Shown here: piece after piece, positions 1-10,950 of the stretch
Layout: each line of letters starts with the position of its first letter
Position numbering within the stretch: position 1 is the first letter of the stretch
NCBI GenBank assembly: GCA_023846275.1
Contig: JAIUJO010000072.1
Coordinates: 392,501 to 456,500, forward strand
Direction of reading: 5' to 3'
DNA: 64,000 bases
Source of the DNA: Vanilla planifolia
Taxonomy: Eukaryota; Streptophyta; Magnoliopsida; Asparagales; Orchidaceae
The notes under the pieces: generated by a model
The model's database searches: none
Told to the model about the DNA's origin: nothing
Seen by the model: only the letters and a program-made list of their open reading frames with translations
Translations under genes and position numbers: made by a program

Positions 1-830
1 AAGGTATTCTTTTCTTCATCAATTGAGCTTCTTAACTTCACGTCTATGAATGTGTAGGTGGACACTACTACTAATTTGGATTTTCTATTACGGCATTATT
101 TCACTTTACGCTTAGCAAGTGTTTGTAAGCACATACACAAAAATTTCTCAATCCAGTTAAACTCTAAAGAAATATTCGAATTGCTCATACTACTACTTAA
201 TTCAACAATCCAATTATACATATAGTTTCACCTTTGACAAGCTATTTGTTAGCTCTTATTAGAGTCCTCTATTATTGGATTCAGTTAAAATCAATTATGA
301 TGTAGTTGTGTAAGGCGATCTCACTATTGTAATTAGTATTGTTATTTGGATGACATAGTAGGCCTATTACTATTGTAAGAAAAACTTCAATTTCAGGTAT
401 AATAGCTTGTGCCTTAGAGATTATTGCCATTCTTGATGTAATGAAACAACCTAGAATGCTACTTTTTAATGTCTAGGTAGCAATGATTGAATTAGACTAT
501 ACTATAAACTATTATTATAGTAAACTAGTTATTTTTGCCTAAAGTAAATACAAGTTCTTATCATAGTGCTTATACATACATTCAACATATTTAGCCTTCA
601 AATTGTCCCCTAAAAAAGGCCAAGGCAACATTACTATGAACTACATCACTCATCATGCATTTTTGTATGATTTTAATTTGAATTGGGGAATTTCCACTCT
701 AACCTACTTCAACTTAATCTTTTTACGAATTTTATGTATTAACCACCTTAAAAAGAACATGATGTAGGCTTTAGTCATTTCTTTATCAAGGAACCCAAAG
801 ATGTAGATGTAAGAAGACATACTTATGTGA
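1..830 (+). mobile_element. 3' end of a decayed LINE (copy L0)
   Basis: This is the 3' part of a LINE whose 5' part lies outside the window. It aligns by eye, in the same orientation, to the 3' end of the next LINE at an offset of about 6.17 kb. For example, the stretch from about 350 (ggatgacatag...attgtaag) matches 6519 (gggatgacatg...attgtaag), and about 45 matches about 6205. The recognisable coding remnant is an RNase H-like domain near 260-540: the frame at about 270 reads VKINYDVVV, which fits the start of the RVT_3-type RNase H fold. Stops and frameshifts follow, so it is not functional. No poly-A tail or target-site duplication was found, and the right limit is approximate. Confidence 0.6.
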
Positions 831-1400
831 AGGGTGGGTGCATTGGTTGTGGGGGATGGTGACGTATGTAGGGATGGTAATGTATAGTTTTTTCATCTAT
901 GAAACAGCCAACTAAAGAAGTGGAAAGTATGGTAGTAGACTAAGACAGCATTCACAAAGTTTATTTCTAGCTAATGTTGATAAGGCACTAAGAGGATAAT
1001 TTGGATATCTCAATGTTTTCTTTGGGTTCATACACATTTTTAAATAGATTAAGAATTCATATTCTTCTGAGTACATTGTAAGGTGCAATGATCTATAATA
1101 GGAACTAAACCTGGCAAGATTTTAAAAGAAAAAAGTTTGTGTTGTAACTATCCCCATAACAAATGGCCATTGTTGATACTTAGAATCCAATTGGTGATAC
1201 TTTTGAGCCTAACTACCCCTAAGTTAACGTTCTAAAAGATGGGATTGTTCTTGTGGTCCTAGTTGTGACAAACATTGGTGATAGAGTTTAGAGAAGTGCA
1301 TAAAGGAATGTAATGCTATAAATGGAGTCAAAATAATACAAGGCTTACTATGACTTGAATTTGTCAGAGGATGAAAAAGGTGTTTGTTTGGGGACGCATA
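830..1400. other. unassigned spacer between two LINE copies
   Basis: This stretch lies between the 3' end of LINE L0 and the first recognisable ORF1 sequence of LINE L1. It has no open frame of note and no homology I recognise. By position it could be the 5' untranslated region of L1, but nothing in the bases proves that. Confidence 0.4.
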
Positions 1401-1559
1401 GTGCGTTAATTTTGGAATTGCTTAGGAAATAAGGGACACGATAGTATAAGAAAAAATAATTTCATCGAATAGTGAACCTGATTAAAATGAATGTAATGAA
1501 TTATATTTTCACTTAGAAGAGAAGTCTCCATGTATAAATGGTACTGATGTGGGTAATTT

Positions 1560-2930
1560 ATGTGGCTAGACATAGAAAATGTTGTAGCGATCATGGAAGA
1601 TAATTCTTAGAACGATAAACTTGAATCACTTAACCTATTTAAGTCAACCTTAAGCAGGCGCTTAATAGTTGAAGAATGAGCATTATCAATTTAACATTGA
1701 TGAAAGGTCCCCACATTAACTACTCATAGAGACCAACAAATTTAGATGTTAAGATGTTGGCACCAAAAGATACCTCTTTCATAATTAATGATGAAATACA
1801 TCTACGAAATAGAGCATGTGAATGAGAAACTCAATACCACTAGTTTGATCTAATGGATAGAGTGTATAGAGATTTTTATCATTTTAAGGATGCACAAAAT
1901 ACTCTAGCATAGGTTTAGCCATTTCAGAGGATGTTGGGTCATAGACTTGATAGATTAAAGTTCTTATCTACAGTCATATTCAATTTTAGATAGAGAATAT
2001 GCGTGGTTTTGAGGACCATGGTATGCTAATGGCTTTGAATTAGTGTTAGATTTGACGATACCTAAATTTAAACCAAGTAATTTAGGGTTATCTAAGCTCC
2101 AACATGGATTCATTTTTATGTTCTCTTATTTATGTATTTAGATAGAAAATCTATAATGCATTGAAAAAGCTATAAGAGATCCTCTTTTGATGTATAGCTA
2201 GAAACAGATATGCAAAGGTCACAGTTGACTAAGGTGTGTGTTAGAATGGACCTCTTAAAACAACTTAGAGTGAAAATGTTGATTAAATAACCCTTGGGTC
2301 AGTCTTCTTAATATTTTGAATATGAGGTCTTCTCCATTATCTTTTTGACATGTGGCAAGTTGGAAAATGCTACATATCGCACACCTAGTGAATCAATATT
2401 CACTGCTACAGTAGTTAAGAGCTATTGTCCTTTAAGTAAACAACCAAATGAGGATAAAATTGAAGTACCTATTTTGATGCAATAGGTATAGAGGATCATG
2501 AGGAGAAGAGACATGGACGTGGACATGGGGTGGTAGTTCAATATAGGAAAAAGATATTGATTGAAGAAACATAATAGAGAAGGACTATAATAGGTTAAGA
2601 TATAAGTGTGCAAGAGGTAAGAAGATAAAACAAATATAAAGATACAATGCAAGTAATGTAGAGGGATAGGTCTTATACTAGGAAAGAAGGTACAATGGAG
2701 GTACCTTCAAGCCTAAAATGGTATCAAAGTAGAAGACCTAGGGAGAGGTTGAACCTATTACTAATAAAAACCATAATCCACCAAGAAGCATGAGAATGGA
2801 GGAAGGTCCTATTGATTGCTCACACATTTGTAGAATTTAGAGAAGCAGGTGTAATTCTCAAGCAATTTTAGTTCGTCCAATGAAGTGGTCCTATTTGTTG
2901 CCTATGAAACGTGCAAAGGTATTTGTTGAA
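1560..2930 (+). pseudogene. LINE ORF1 remnant, DUF4283-like with a degenerate zinc knuckle
   Basis: ORF1 of plant LINEs encodes an RNA-binding protein with a DUF4283 domain and a CCHC zinc knuckle. Here one frame, 2096-2395, keeps the family pattern over 100 codons: APTWIHFYVLL early (family: a P-V-W-I/V-R-L-like motif), then TKVCVRMDLLKQL (family: ARVCVEIDLSKPL-like), then YFEYE, and finally TCGKLEN at the position of the first zinc-knuckle Cys. Five in-frame stops interrupt the frame, but there is no frameshift in this stretch. Two stops precede YFEYE, where a Trp or Gln is usual. The basic stretch that follows, to about 2930, is rich in Arg/Lys codons, as the ORF1 tail normally is. Relic only. 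Confidence 0.7.
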
Positions 2931-4130
2931 TTATTTTTTTAAGGTAAGGAAAATAAAAAAATTGCATAAAGGAAAGGGCAACCCTTGAGTAATTTGGAAA
3001 GTCAAAAAACAAATAGTCGTGGCAAGACAGGTGAATATAAGATTGAGCAATGTATTAAGCAATGGTTTTGATTATCTAAGAAATTTAGAGGATGAATATA
3101 TGGCTATACAATTGCTAAGATCACTTGTAAAGCATAGTTGGGATTGCTCTTGGTTTTACCTTGATGTGAATAAAGGATGCTACAAGTGAGGTAGACAAAG
3201 ACAAAAATTATTTACTATAATGCTTTTGCATTGGTTGCATGAAGCTTACATTTCATAGATTTTTGGATGTATTGGATTACTTACATTGGGACTATTTTTA
3301 GATTACATATTAGGCTAGGCTTAAGAAGTGGTTACATGAAGCTTACATGTCTCAAAAAGCGAGTCATTAGAAGAATTATTATCAAAAGCTATAGCTTTAG
3401 TATCAATGAGCGCAATAAGTGCCAACTATATGTTATAGTTTAGTAGCTTCGAGAAACGACTTCATATAATGAACCTACATGAATTTTGTTAAATTGTTCA
3501 TGTGGATGAGAGTTCCTATCTGAACATGGACTTGTCCATATCAACATATGGTTAATGAGTTTCTTATCATAAGGGTTAGCATCAATTGGGCCTGGATTCA
3601 TTTCTTATTTCTAGGAAATATTTGAAAGAGCTTTCCTAAATATCAATCATCATAATCCTTTCGATATACCTCTGTTACATATCTCCCTTGTATTAGCTCA
3701 AACTATTAGCCATTACTTATATTGTTTAGACAATCATTGTGATGAAAAAAAGAACTTAATTTTAGAGGAACTAGTTAAAATTTCCCCAATCATCTAATGC
3801 AATGAAAGCTAACTGAAAAGGGAGCACTCAAGGAAAACCTATGGATATTCTATCCATAAAATTTAGTAGAGCTTTTATAACATTAAAGAAATATTGTGTA
3901 ACAAACATTTGTAGCATTCTCAATATCCTTGCTAGTTGGAAAAGGAAATCTAAGAGCTTCAACTTAAAGAAAATATCAAGCACATAACTAAGATGGAGCA
4001 TGATCTTAAACAAAATGTGGTAGCATGCTCAGCTTTATCAGGCCAGCCCAACGGATTGAAACAGGTGTTGTTTTTCTATGGAAAATACCTTTTCTCCTAA
4101 CACAAACTATATCCATAAACATAAAAATGT
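2930..4130 (+). pseudogene. probable LINE endonuclease/linker region, poorly preserved
   Basis: By position, between ORF1 and RT, this should hold the apurinic-endonuclease-like domain and the linker to RT. Short open runs occur, for example around 3660-3790, but I could not place the catalytic Asn, Glu, Asp and His residues. The assignment rests on position only. Nothing else is recognised here. Confidence 0.35.
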
Positions 4131-5030
4131 TCTTAGGGAATTGGTGCCTTACAAACTTAGATTAATGAAATTTTTATGTAGTGTTTCAATAAATCCACTG
4201 GCATGGATGTCATCTTATATGAGTTTGTGTGTGGTTATCAAAAGTTTAGAATGGCAGGCATTGTCACAATAATGAAAAGAATTCTTTAAATATAGCATTA
4301 CCTTGAAAGGTTGAAATGACACACCACTCATATTCATCCTTCATTCTCAAAGAGCTTCCAACCTTGAGTAATATAGGTTCATTAGCCTCTACAAATTATT
4401 GACAAAGTAGTGGCAAAAATGTTACTAGTTAGACTGAAGGTGGCGCTTCTTGAGATCACTATCATGGGGCAAGTTATCTTTGTGTTAGGCCATCTTATAT
4501 TTAATAATATTCTTTCAGAATAGGAAATTGCTGCCAATTTGCACCAATCTTCTTCCAAGGAGTTTGATTGAGCTAAAATATAATATGAACAAGGCTTATG
4601 ACAAAGAAAATTTTAAATTTATGATGGATATGCTAAATATTAGTAGTTCCTTACTCTTTGGTGTGATTAGATTTAGGCCTATTTCAATTCATCTAGATTT
4701 TGGAATATAAATAATGGAATCCATCTACCATGGATCATAGCAACTAGGGGTCTTGGATAAGGATGTTTTCTCTCACCATACCTCTTTACTACTGTGTCTA
4801 AGTATCTCTCAAGGCTTATTCAATATCATCAAGATCATGTTACTTGAATTTTTTTTAGGAATAACCATTCCACACCTTTGATTATGCAACACCTATATTA
4901 TGATGATTTCAAGATTTATGCACCTACAACTTGTGCTACTATGAAGAACATTAGGAATATGATTGAGTTGTATGGGATTCACTTAGGTTAAGTTGCAAAT
5001 CTAAACAAATTAAGAGCCTTATTTAGCAAG
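4130..5030 (+). pseudogene. LINE reverse transcriptase remnant
   Basis: Remnant of the ORF2 RT domain. In order I see: NKSTGMD (about 4190), corresponding to the GKSPGPDGF-like start of plant LINE RT; the finger motif in broken form with KMLLVRLKVALLEI around 4420-4455; KYNMNKAYDKENFKFMM at about 4580-4630, matching the KLDMSKAYDRVEW palm motif; GCFLSPYLF in broken frame around 4755-4795 (family: GCPLSPYLF-like); and YYDD at 4896-4907, the catalytic box (usually FADD or YADD in plant LINEs), followed by IYAPTTC and later LNKLRALFSK (family: INLSKS). Several stops and frameshifts intervene. Both catalytic aspartates of the box survive in the translation, but the frame is broken. Confidence 0.8.
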
Positions 5031-6440
5031 ATGAAGGACCACAAGTGTAAGACTATCATTATAGAAAGACCATATATGCATAAAGCTACTCAATTGAAAT
5101 ATCTAAACCTACCAATTTTCAACAAAAAATCTAGGGAAAAAGGCTTCAATTTCATTTTTAATCATGTTAAAAGTTGCATCAAGATTGATGATAATGGCAC
5201 TATTGATGTTAGGCTATATTGTCATGACTAACATAGTATTTGTTACTACTCCTACTTATTAGATTTCCCACACATTAATTCCATGTTACATAATTACAAA
5301 GTTATAAGAAATGTATGTGATCACTTATGGAGTATTTGAAATGATAACAGGATAATGCATTATCCTTGATAAAAGGTAACTTTATATAATGATTATAGGG
5401 ATTAGCATTTCATAGTTTGTTGGTCTAGTAGTCAGTAATAATTACAAAACATAGTAGGTGAGTTTTTGCTTAGGATGATCGTTTGTGGGCTCAGTCCTTT
5501 ATGCACAAATTCATCATGATAAATAATACTTTCCATATTCTCCATCGTGCATCTCATGCATGCAATTTACTCAATATTGCAACCCTATATACACAAACGA
5601 TATGGTTTAATAGAATGTTGTGGGCAATTTCATTTCCTTTTTGTTGGATAATTTTCTTGGCATCCTTCCGATTGCTACTTGGCCAACCTAAAGAATATCG
5701 ATGTGGACAATATAACATTTGTAGTAGATCTAGTTAAGAGCCTAGATTTTGGAATCATAAAACATTTTAGAAGTTATACCTGCTTAGTTTTTTTAAAATT
5801 TTGTATTCTCCATGGAATCAATTGAATGAAATGAATGTGTTGTGCTTCAAAATAAGTGAGGATACATTGTTAGTGTTTAGGACTATGTTCAACTACATGT
5901 ATATGAGCTATGATCCATCATAGAAATAGGTCACATGAGTTCCAAAAGTGTAATTACATTCTCGAGTAAACATTTTTTATGGTGATTAGCATTAAATCAT
6001 ATTCTTATTAACACTTGGCCTCTAATAGTAGAGATTGAGATGTCTAAACATTGTCCTTGAAATTATTTTTGATGAAGTGTTGCAACATTAATATTAGGAG
6101 AGCCATATTATGAAAGAAGTCTAGTCAAAACAACTTTGCAAAATATTACTTCATATTTATTGAGATTCAATGTAGGTACATCACTTACTTTTTTGAGCTC
6201 TTTAATTTGAAGTCTATCAATGTGTGAGTAGCTACTACTTCTCAAGTGGCTAATTGTGCTGCTTTATCTTTAGTTCACCTTTAGAGTGACAAGAATTTGT
6301 GGGCACATATGAAAAAGGTCTTCTAATTCAAATGCAATTCAATGAAACATTCGTATTATAGATGCCAGTTGCTAAAACTCTCTAATCACATCAAGTTGGA
6401 GCTTTGAAGCCTTAAAAGGTCTATCTATTACCTCTTATTG
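5030..6440 (+). pseudogene. LINE ORF2 region between RT and RNase H
   Basis: This stretch aligns to 39.8-41.2 kb of the later LINE copy. For example, the run at about 5445 (caaaacatagtaggtgag) matches about 40185 (caaaacattgtaggtgtg). In other plant LINEs this part holds the thumb and a zinc-binding domain. The stretch 5570-5735 gives an open frame with a Trp/Phe/Pro-rich composition, but I could not confirm a metal-binding cluster. Not functional. Confidence 0.5.
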
Positions 6441-6447
6441 AAGTAAT

Positions 6448-6702
6448 CCAATTGGTTGGTTTAATTTTAATTGGAACACAACTATGCATGATGACTTGAA
6501 AGAAGGAATTGGTATAGTTGCATGGGATGACATGCGTAAACCTACTACAATTGTAAGAGATACTTTGGTTTCTAGTTAATATTTTAACATGGAGATTATT
6601 ATTATTCTTGAAGCAATGGAACTTCTAATAATTTTAATTTCTTATGTCAATGCCGTGCTGATTGAATTAGATTGAACTATAGTTATTGCCATAGTAAACT
6701 GG
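6448..6702 (+). pseudogene. LINE RNase H-like domain remnant (RVT_3 type)
   Basis: An 85-codon stretch in a single frame starts PIGWFNFNWN, matching the GWIKLNFDGA-like start of plant LINE RNase H. It continues with GIGIVAWDDM (family: GaGgViRDs-like) and EAMELLIIL (family: AEllAlleGLkLA-like), then VNAVLIELD (family: v.iEsDs). The two in-frame stops fall between motifs and just after ELD. The same motif order, including a perfect GWIKLN, is readable in the minus-strand copy at 26.5 kb, which supports the assignment. Relic only. Confidence 0.72.
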
Positions 6703-6949
6703 TAAGTTTTATCTAAAACAAACAATAGTTCCTACCATAGTGTCATTTCATATGTTTGAGGAATGAAGTCTATCAAACTATCCTAATAAAGCACCAGAGC
6801 AATAGTGCTATAGATTTGGTTGCTCATCATAAACAATAGTTCCTACCATAGTGTCACTTTAGCTTTATCTTTTTAATGTTTTTATATATGGACATCCTAT
6901 AAAGAGAGCATGATGTAGCCTTCAGCAATTACTTTATCGAGGAACTTGA

Positions 6950-8100
6950 AAAACTTTATTTTGCATAAAAGTGTTCATAGAGTTGAAAGAGCAACTTTTG
7001 GTTATCCTTAATGGGCATTGTTTATGGTGGCAACAAGGATGAGATCTAATTTTCTTTAGGCCCTCAACATTCATTCTTGATTAATGAAAACACTCTTAGA
7101 AAATGCTTTCAAAGTGGTTTTCCACACTAGTGACATTCTCTTTAAATTCTTACCCTAATCTTGAAGGCCAACACAATAAGATGAAAATCATGTAATGTTA
7201 TCCAAACTAATGTATCTAAAGAATGCACTTGCATTGATGACTCTAATTCCTTTGAAGTAAAAATCTTGATGGAGTGACCCAACAAGCTAAGTTTTTCCAC
7301 ATCATTGATAAAATGATTTAGGTGGGTGACATAAATGAAACAGATGATTGAATGACACAAAATAAGGTCCTATTATGTCCTTTTTAAGTGCAATAGCTTA
7401 AATATATGATACTAGAGTTGGATATACCATAGCTTCCATCACCAGACTTTCCCTCTAATGGATCCTCATTAAGAGATATAGATTATACTCATTCCAATTA
7501 CAAGAATGATGGAGCTCGATGTTGTTATTTATTGTCACTTCCTTCTAGTAGTTATCTTTGGATGTACTTGCCATCTGCTAGGCTCCTTTCTAGATTTGAA
7601 CCCTAAGCCTTCTTCATGCATCACAAACATGGTAGGCCCATATCCACCATCGAACATTGACATCTATGAAATTCCAATGATTTATCGTAGAGACGGAGTT
7701 CATGCGATCCACTAAGTCATCATGAAAGGTCAATATGCTAGGTGAATGTAAATCCATCCTTCTAAAAGCCAGGGTGATGCATATATTGGGTCTTGAATTA
7801 TGATGGTTATCTAACAAGCATGTACCAATAAGAAAATAATAATTGATGTAATCATCCATTTGTAGTTTGACAATTTAAATTATCCATAGTTACAAATACA
7901 TGGCTTAATCTTTCAGAAAAACATGTAATTGCTAGTAGGTTAAACAAGGTAGGAAACATATGAACTCCGTTCTTAGGAAGGTTCAATTATAAGACCATAT
8001 CCTACACATAATAACTAACCACATAAGGCAGTAGAAAAGTCATAAGAAGCAACACCAAGAAAACATCTTTTATAAAAAAGTGGTTTAAATTTAATTAAAT
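6950..8100 (+). repeat. family X, repeat following the LINE 3' end
   Basis: A stretch of unknown function that recurs in the same orientation at about 41.4-43.1 kb and inverted at about 24.4-25.9 kb. One link is the run near 7600 (gaaccctaagccttcttcatgcatcac), matching about 42270 (gaaccctaattctctatcacccatcac). It always lies just downstream of a LINE 3' end, so it may be the long 3' untranslated region of the element or part of a larger composite repeat. Open frames in both directions are short and resemble nothing I know. Confidence 0.55.
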
Positions 8101-9640
8101 CCCATAATTGAAAGAGCTTGAAAGATATACAAAAAGAAGCTCAAAGAGAATAATTCAGGATAAAGGCCTTGGCTTGCACACGCATGGCCTAATAAGTGGT
8201 AAGCCATGGAAAAATTGCACAAGTATACAAATGATCTATAATGGCATGCATCAATAAATAACCACTAAAATTGCTGAAATGCATTGCATCTTCCAAATTA
8301 AATACTTGAGAACGACTCATGTATCTACAAAATGTTTTTCCCAAGATCAACGAAAAGAATGGAAGCAAACAACATGCTCAAAACTTGGCAAACCACCAAG
8401 CAAACATCATGTTGATCACTTTAAAAAATGCAACTCTACAATTATCAAGTCATATTTGTTGGGTGCATATATACCAGATGCACAATGGTGCACAATGTGG
8501 GTAAGGCTTGAGACTACATGTCACACGATGTAGAAACAATAACAAAGCTCAATAAACAAAAGGTTGACTACACTTTGCATAATTGAGGTTTCATTATGAC
8601 ATTGGAAAATACCACATCCAACAAAGTATAAAGTGGCAAGGAACTTTTGATAATTCCACATTACACCAACTTAAGTTCCATGCACTACATTCCTGCATAA
8701 GTTGTCCCAAGTGAAGAAAGCCACCACATCGGTCAATGGGATACCACCATGTGTTGCACCATGAAGGGTGGGAGCATTAATGGGAAGGACACTACCGTGC
8801 TCACTTGTTAGCGTAAAGCTTTCACTAAAAAATGAATAAACTTAGACATCATAATGCTCAATGTTGAGGGTGAATAGTGGCACTTCAAACATGAACAACT
8901 ATAAGCTCCGAAGAGAGAATCACCTTATACATGCACCTGACAACCAAGAGCTGCAAATTTAGAAAATGTTAATTTGTGAGCTCCACTCACTGAGAGCATA
9001 GGTTGTCACAAGGTGCAAGTGGACTGGCTTGCACATGCATGAATAACGCTATAGTGTGCTGAGTGCTTTGCCTTACTTTTAGATATGGTAATGCCTAGCT
9101 AAGGTGGCAACCCAACTTGCATAAATTCTAGCACATATTGTGCCATCCAACTATCACTTTACTATGGGTTGTATTGTGCTACACATTACTGCTTATACAT
9201 TGCTAATTGCAACGATTCTACAAAGAAAGCAAACCTATAAATAAAGCATGACCTTATCCTTGAGCCAACTAGTTGTAATGAAAATCTCCAAAAAGAAGGT
9301 TACACTTCATGGGTCGAATAAGCGATGTGCAAAGGATGTAATAGGGTGCATGTGGATGTGATGCTATGCACAAGCACACCGATGCAACATGCCTTGTTCT
9401 TTACCATTATCATAGCTACCTCAGTGACTGGCTTGGGCCATAGAAGTGCACATGCAAACCCTAGTGCATATTTGACCATCAAAATTACACTTTGTCATGG
9501 GCCACACCAAGTTGTAAATTACCGCCTATAGACAACAATTTGCAACAATTCCATAAACAAGGCTAGTCTCCTAATAAAGAGACTCCACAACCATATTTCA
9601 ATAGTGACAAGTAATGGCTAGAGTATAAAAAGTGAAAATA
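8100..9640 (+). repeat. family B, degenerate tandem repeat rich in GCATG/CACATG words
   Basis: Subrepeats of roughly 0.3 kb contain the words gcttgcacatgcatg, acactttgt..tgggc and gataaggtgatg (or their complements). The same family is at 43.1-45.16 kb in this orientation and inverted at 22.6-24.4 kb. Lines of homology include 9300 (ttacacttcatgggtcg), 9485 (ttacactttgtcatgggcc) and about 44338 (cgcactttgtaggcccc). It is noncoding as far as I can see. The tract ends where the AT microsatellite begins. Confidence 0.55.
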
Positions 9641-9645
9641 TTTAC

Positions 9646-9648
<3 letters not shown>

Positions 9649-9721
<73 letters not shown>
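9649..9721. repeat. AT dinucleotide microsatellite, about 36 units
   Basis: An uninterrupted run of alternating A and T of about 73 bp. It marks the junction between family B and the unassigned DNA before family C. Its purity in an otherwise heavily mutated surrounding implies recent expansion, and the copy number in an assembly may be inaccurate. The short open frame that translates it (a Tyr-Ile repeat) is an artefact. Confidence 0.95.
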
Positions 9722-9723
<2 letters not shown>

Positions 9724-10950
9724 CGCAATAGGTAACACTTTGATAATGGATGCAAGCGAGGCAAATTTTTTATCCCTTTTGGTTTCTAGGGGTGAATCAA
9801 CTTTGACATGGGCTTAGGTTTCAGTGTAACATGGCAATTTTTAGAAAGGGCAAAGTGTTGTGATTCCTACACTATGTCGTCTATGTTTTGTGAAAGGCAA
9901 TGTGAAGAAATTCTACATTGGACAAGGAAAGCCTCCAAGGGGTATGATGTGAATCTCACAGTACCACACAAGTATCACAAAAAATCCCACAAGAAATACT
10001 ACATTGAGTATCTTAATAATTAGGGCAAGTAGACAAAGTAAGCAAGCCAAGTAAGCGAGTTAATAAGCAAGTGAGCAAGCCTTCAAGCTACCAAGGGGTG
10101 TTTTAAAACCTTTATGACGTAAATGTCTTTGATGGCGTGAATCAACTACAATATATGGTAGGATTTAAGTAGATCATGACAGTAGGGCCACTTCAGCACA
10201 CAATGTCTCGTCACAAATTTATCTCATCTGCTATGGATTCTACCCACCGTTGATACATAACTGCCATTTCTTAAAGTGTTCATGTCATAGAACTTTCTAT
10301 GACATAAGATGAGCTTTTGGTCATGTACCATTTTGTTGCAATGCCCTTATTATTGGCCAATAAGTGAATGATGGGCATATGCGTAATATTTAAGCATGGA
10401 TTCTCTCAAGGGACTTAACCATAATTCTACAAAAAATAGCTTGGCACCATCAGATTTTAGGCCAACTAGAATGAATAATTATGTGAATTAATACTTCTTA
10501 AATGCTAGGTTAGATTAGTATTATGACACATTCAGTAATAATGTAAAACAAACCTCTCTCATAATGATCTAAACCTAGTGCACATTCCCTATTAGTGGGC
10601 GACAATGTGAACACTTAGTCAATTCTACTACATAATGATATGGAGAGCCAACATCATAGGATAAATCATTATGAATGCTTGGATGTCAAAAGCCAATTGT
10701 CCTTATGGTAACTTTTTTGAGACCTTTTGCTTCAAATTATGAAAGCCTAAAGATCGACATCCCTGCTTGCATGGCTTGTATTTGCATTGGATATTAGAAT
10801 GACATTAACTTTTAAACTTTTGTTCCACATGAGATTTTTGTTCTCATTGAGCTTATTATAAGACACCTTCATTATCTTTTAATAGATGTTCCATGTTAAT
10901 CAATCTCCCATTGGATATTTGAATGACATTATCTTTTAGTAGCTTATCAT
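9722..10950. other. unassigned DNA with small local repeats
   Basis: No gene seen. At about 10025-10090 the words aagcaag, aagcgag and gagcaag recur several times, a small degenerate minisatellite. Around 10787 and 10912 the run ttggatatt(a/t)gaatgacatta occurs twice, and agacaccttcat/a follows each copy, so there is a local duplication with a spacing of about 90-125 bp. Otherwise nothing is recognised. Confidence 0.5.

Larger units (their letters stand above)
1400..6950 (+). mobile_element. near-complete degenerate plant L1-like LINE (copy L1)
   Basis: A LINE retrotransposon relic in which the parts appear in the expected order on the plus strand: ORF1 nucleic-acid-binding protein (about 1560-2930), a poorly preserved endonuclease/linker stretch (about 2950-4100), reverse transcriptase (about 4130-5030), a C-terminal region (about 5230-5900) and an RNase H-like domain (6448-6702). 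Total length of about 5.5 kb fits plant L1 elements. Every domain carries several stop codons, and some carry frameshifts, so it cannot transpose. The endonuclease is the least certain part, as I could not locate its catalytic residues. Families X and B follow directly, as they do at the other copies. Ends are approximate, and no target-site duplication was identified. Confidence 0.8.

Noticed and set aside
9632-9817. 61-codon frame with a Tyr-Ile repeat
   Set aside because: It is the translation of the AT microsatellite.
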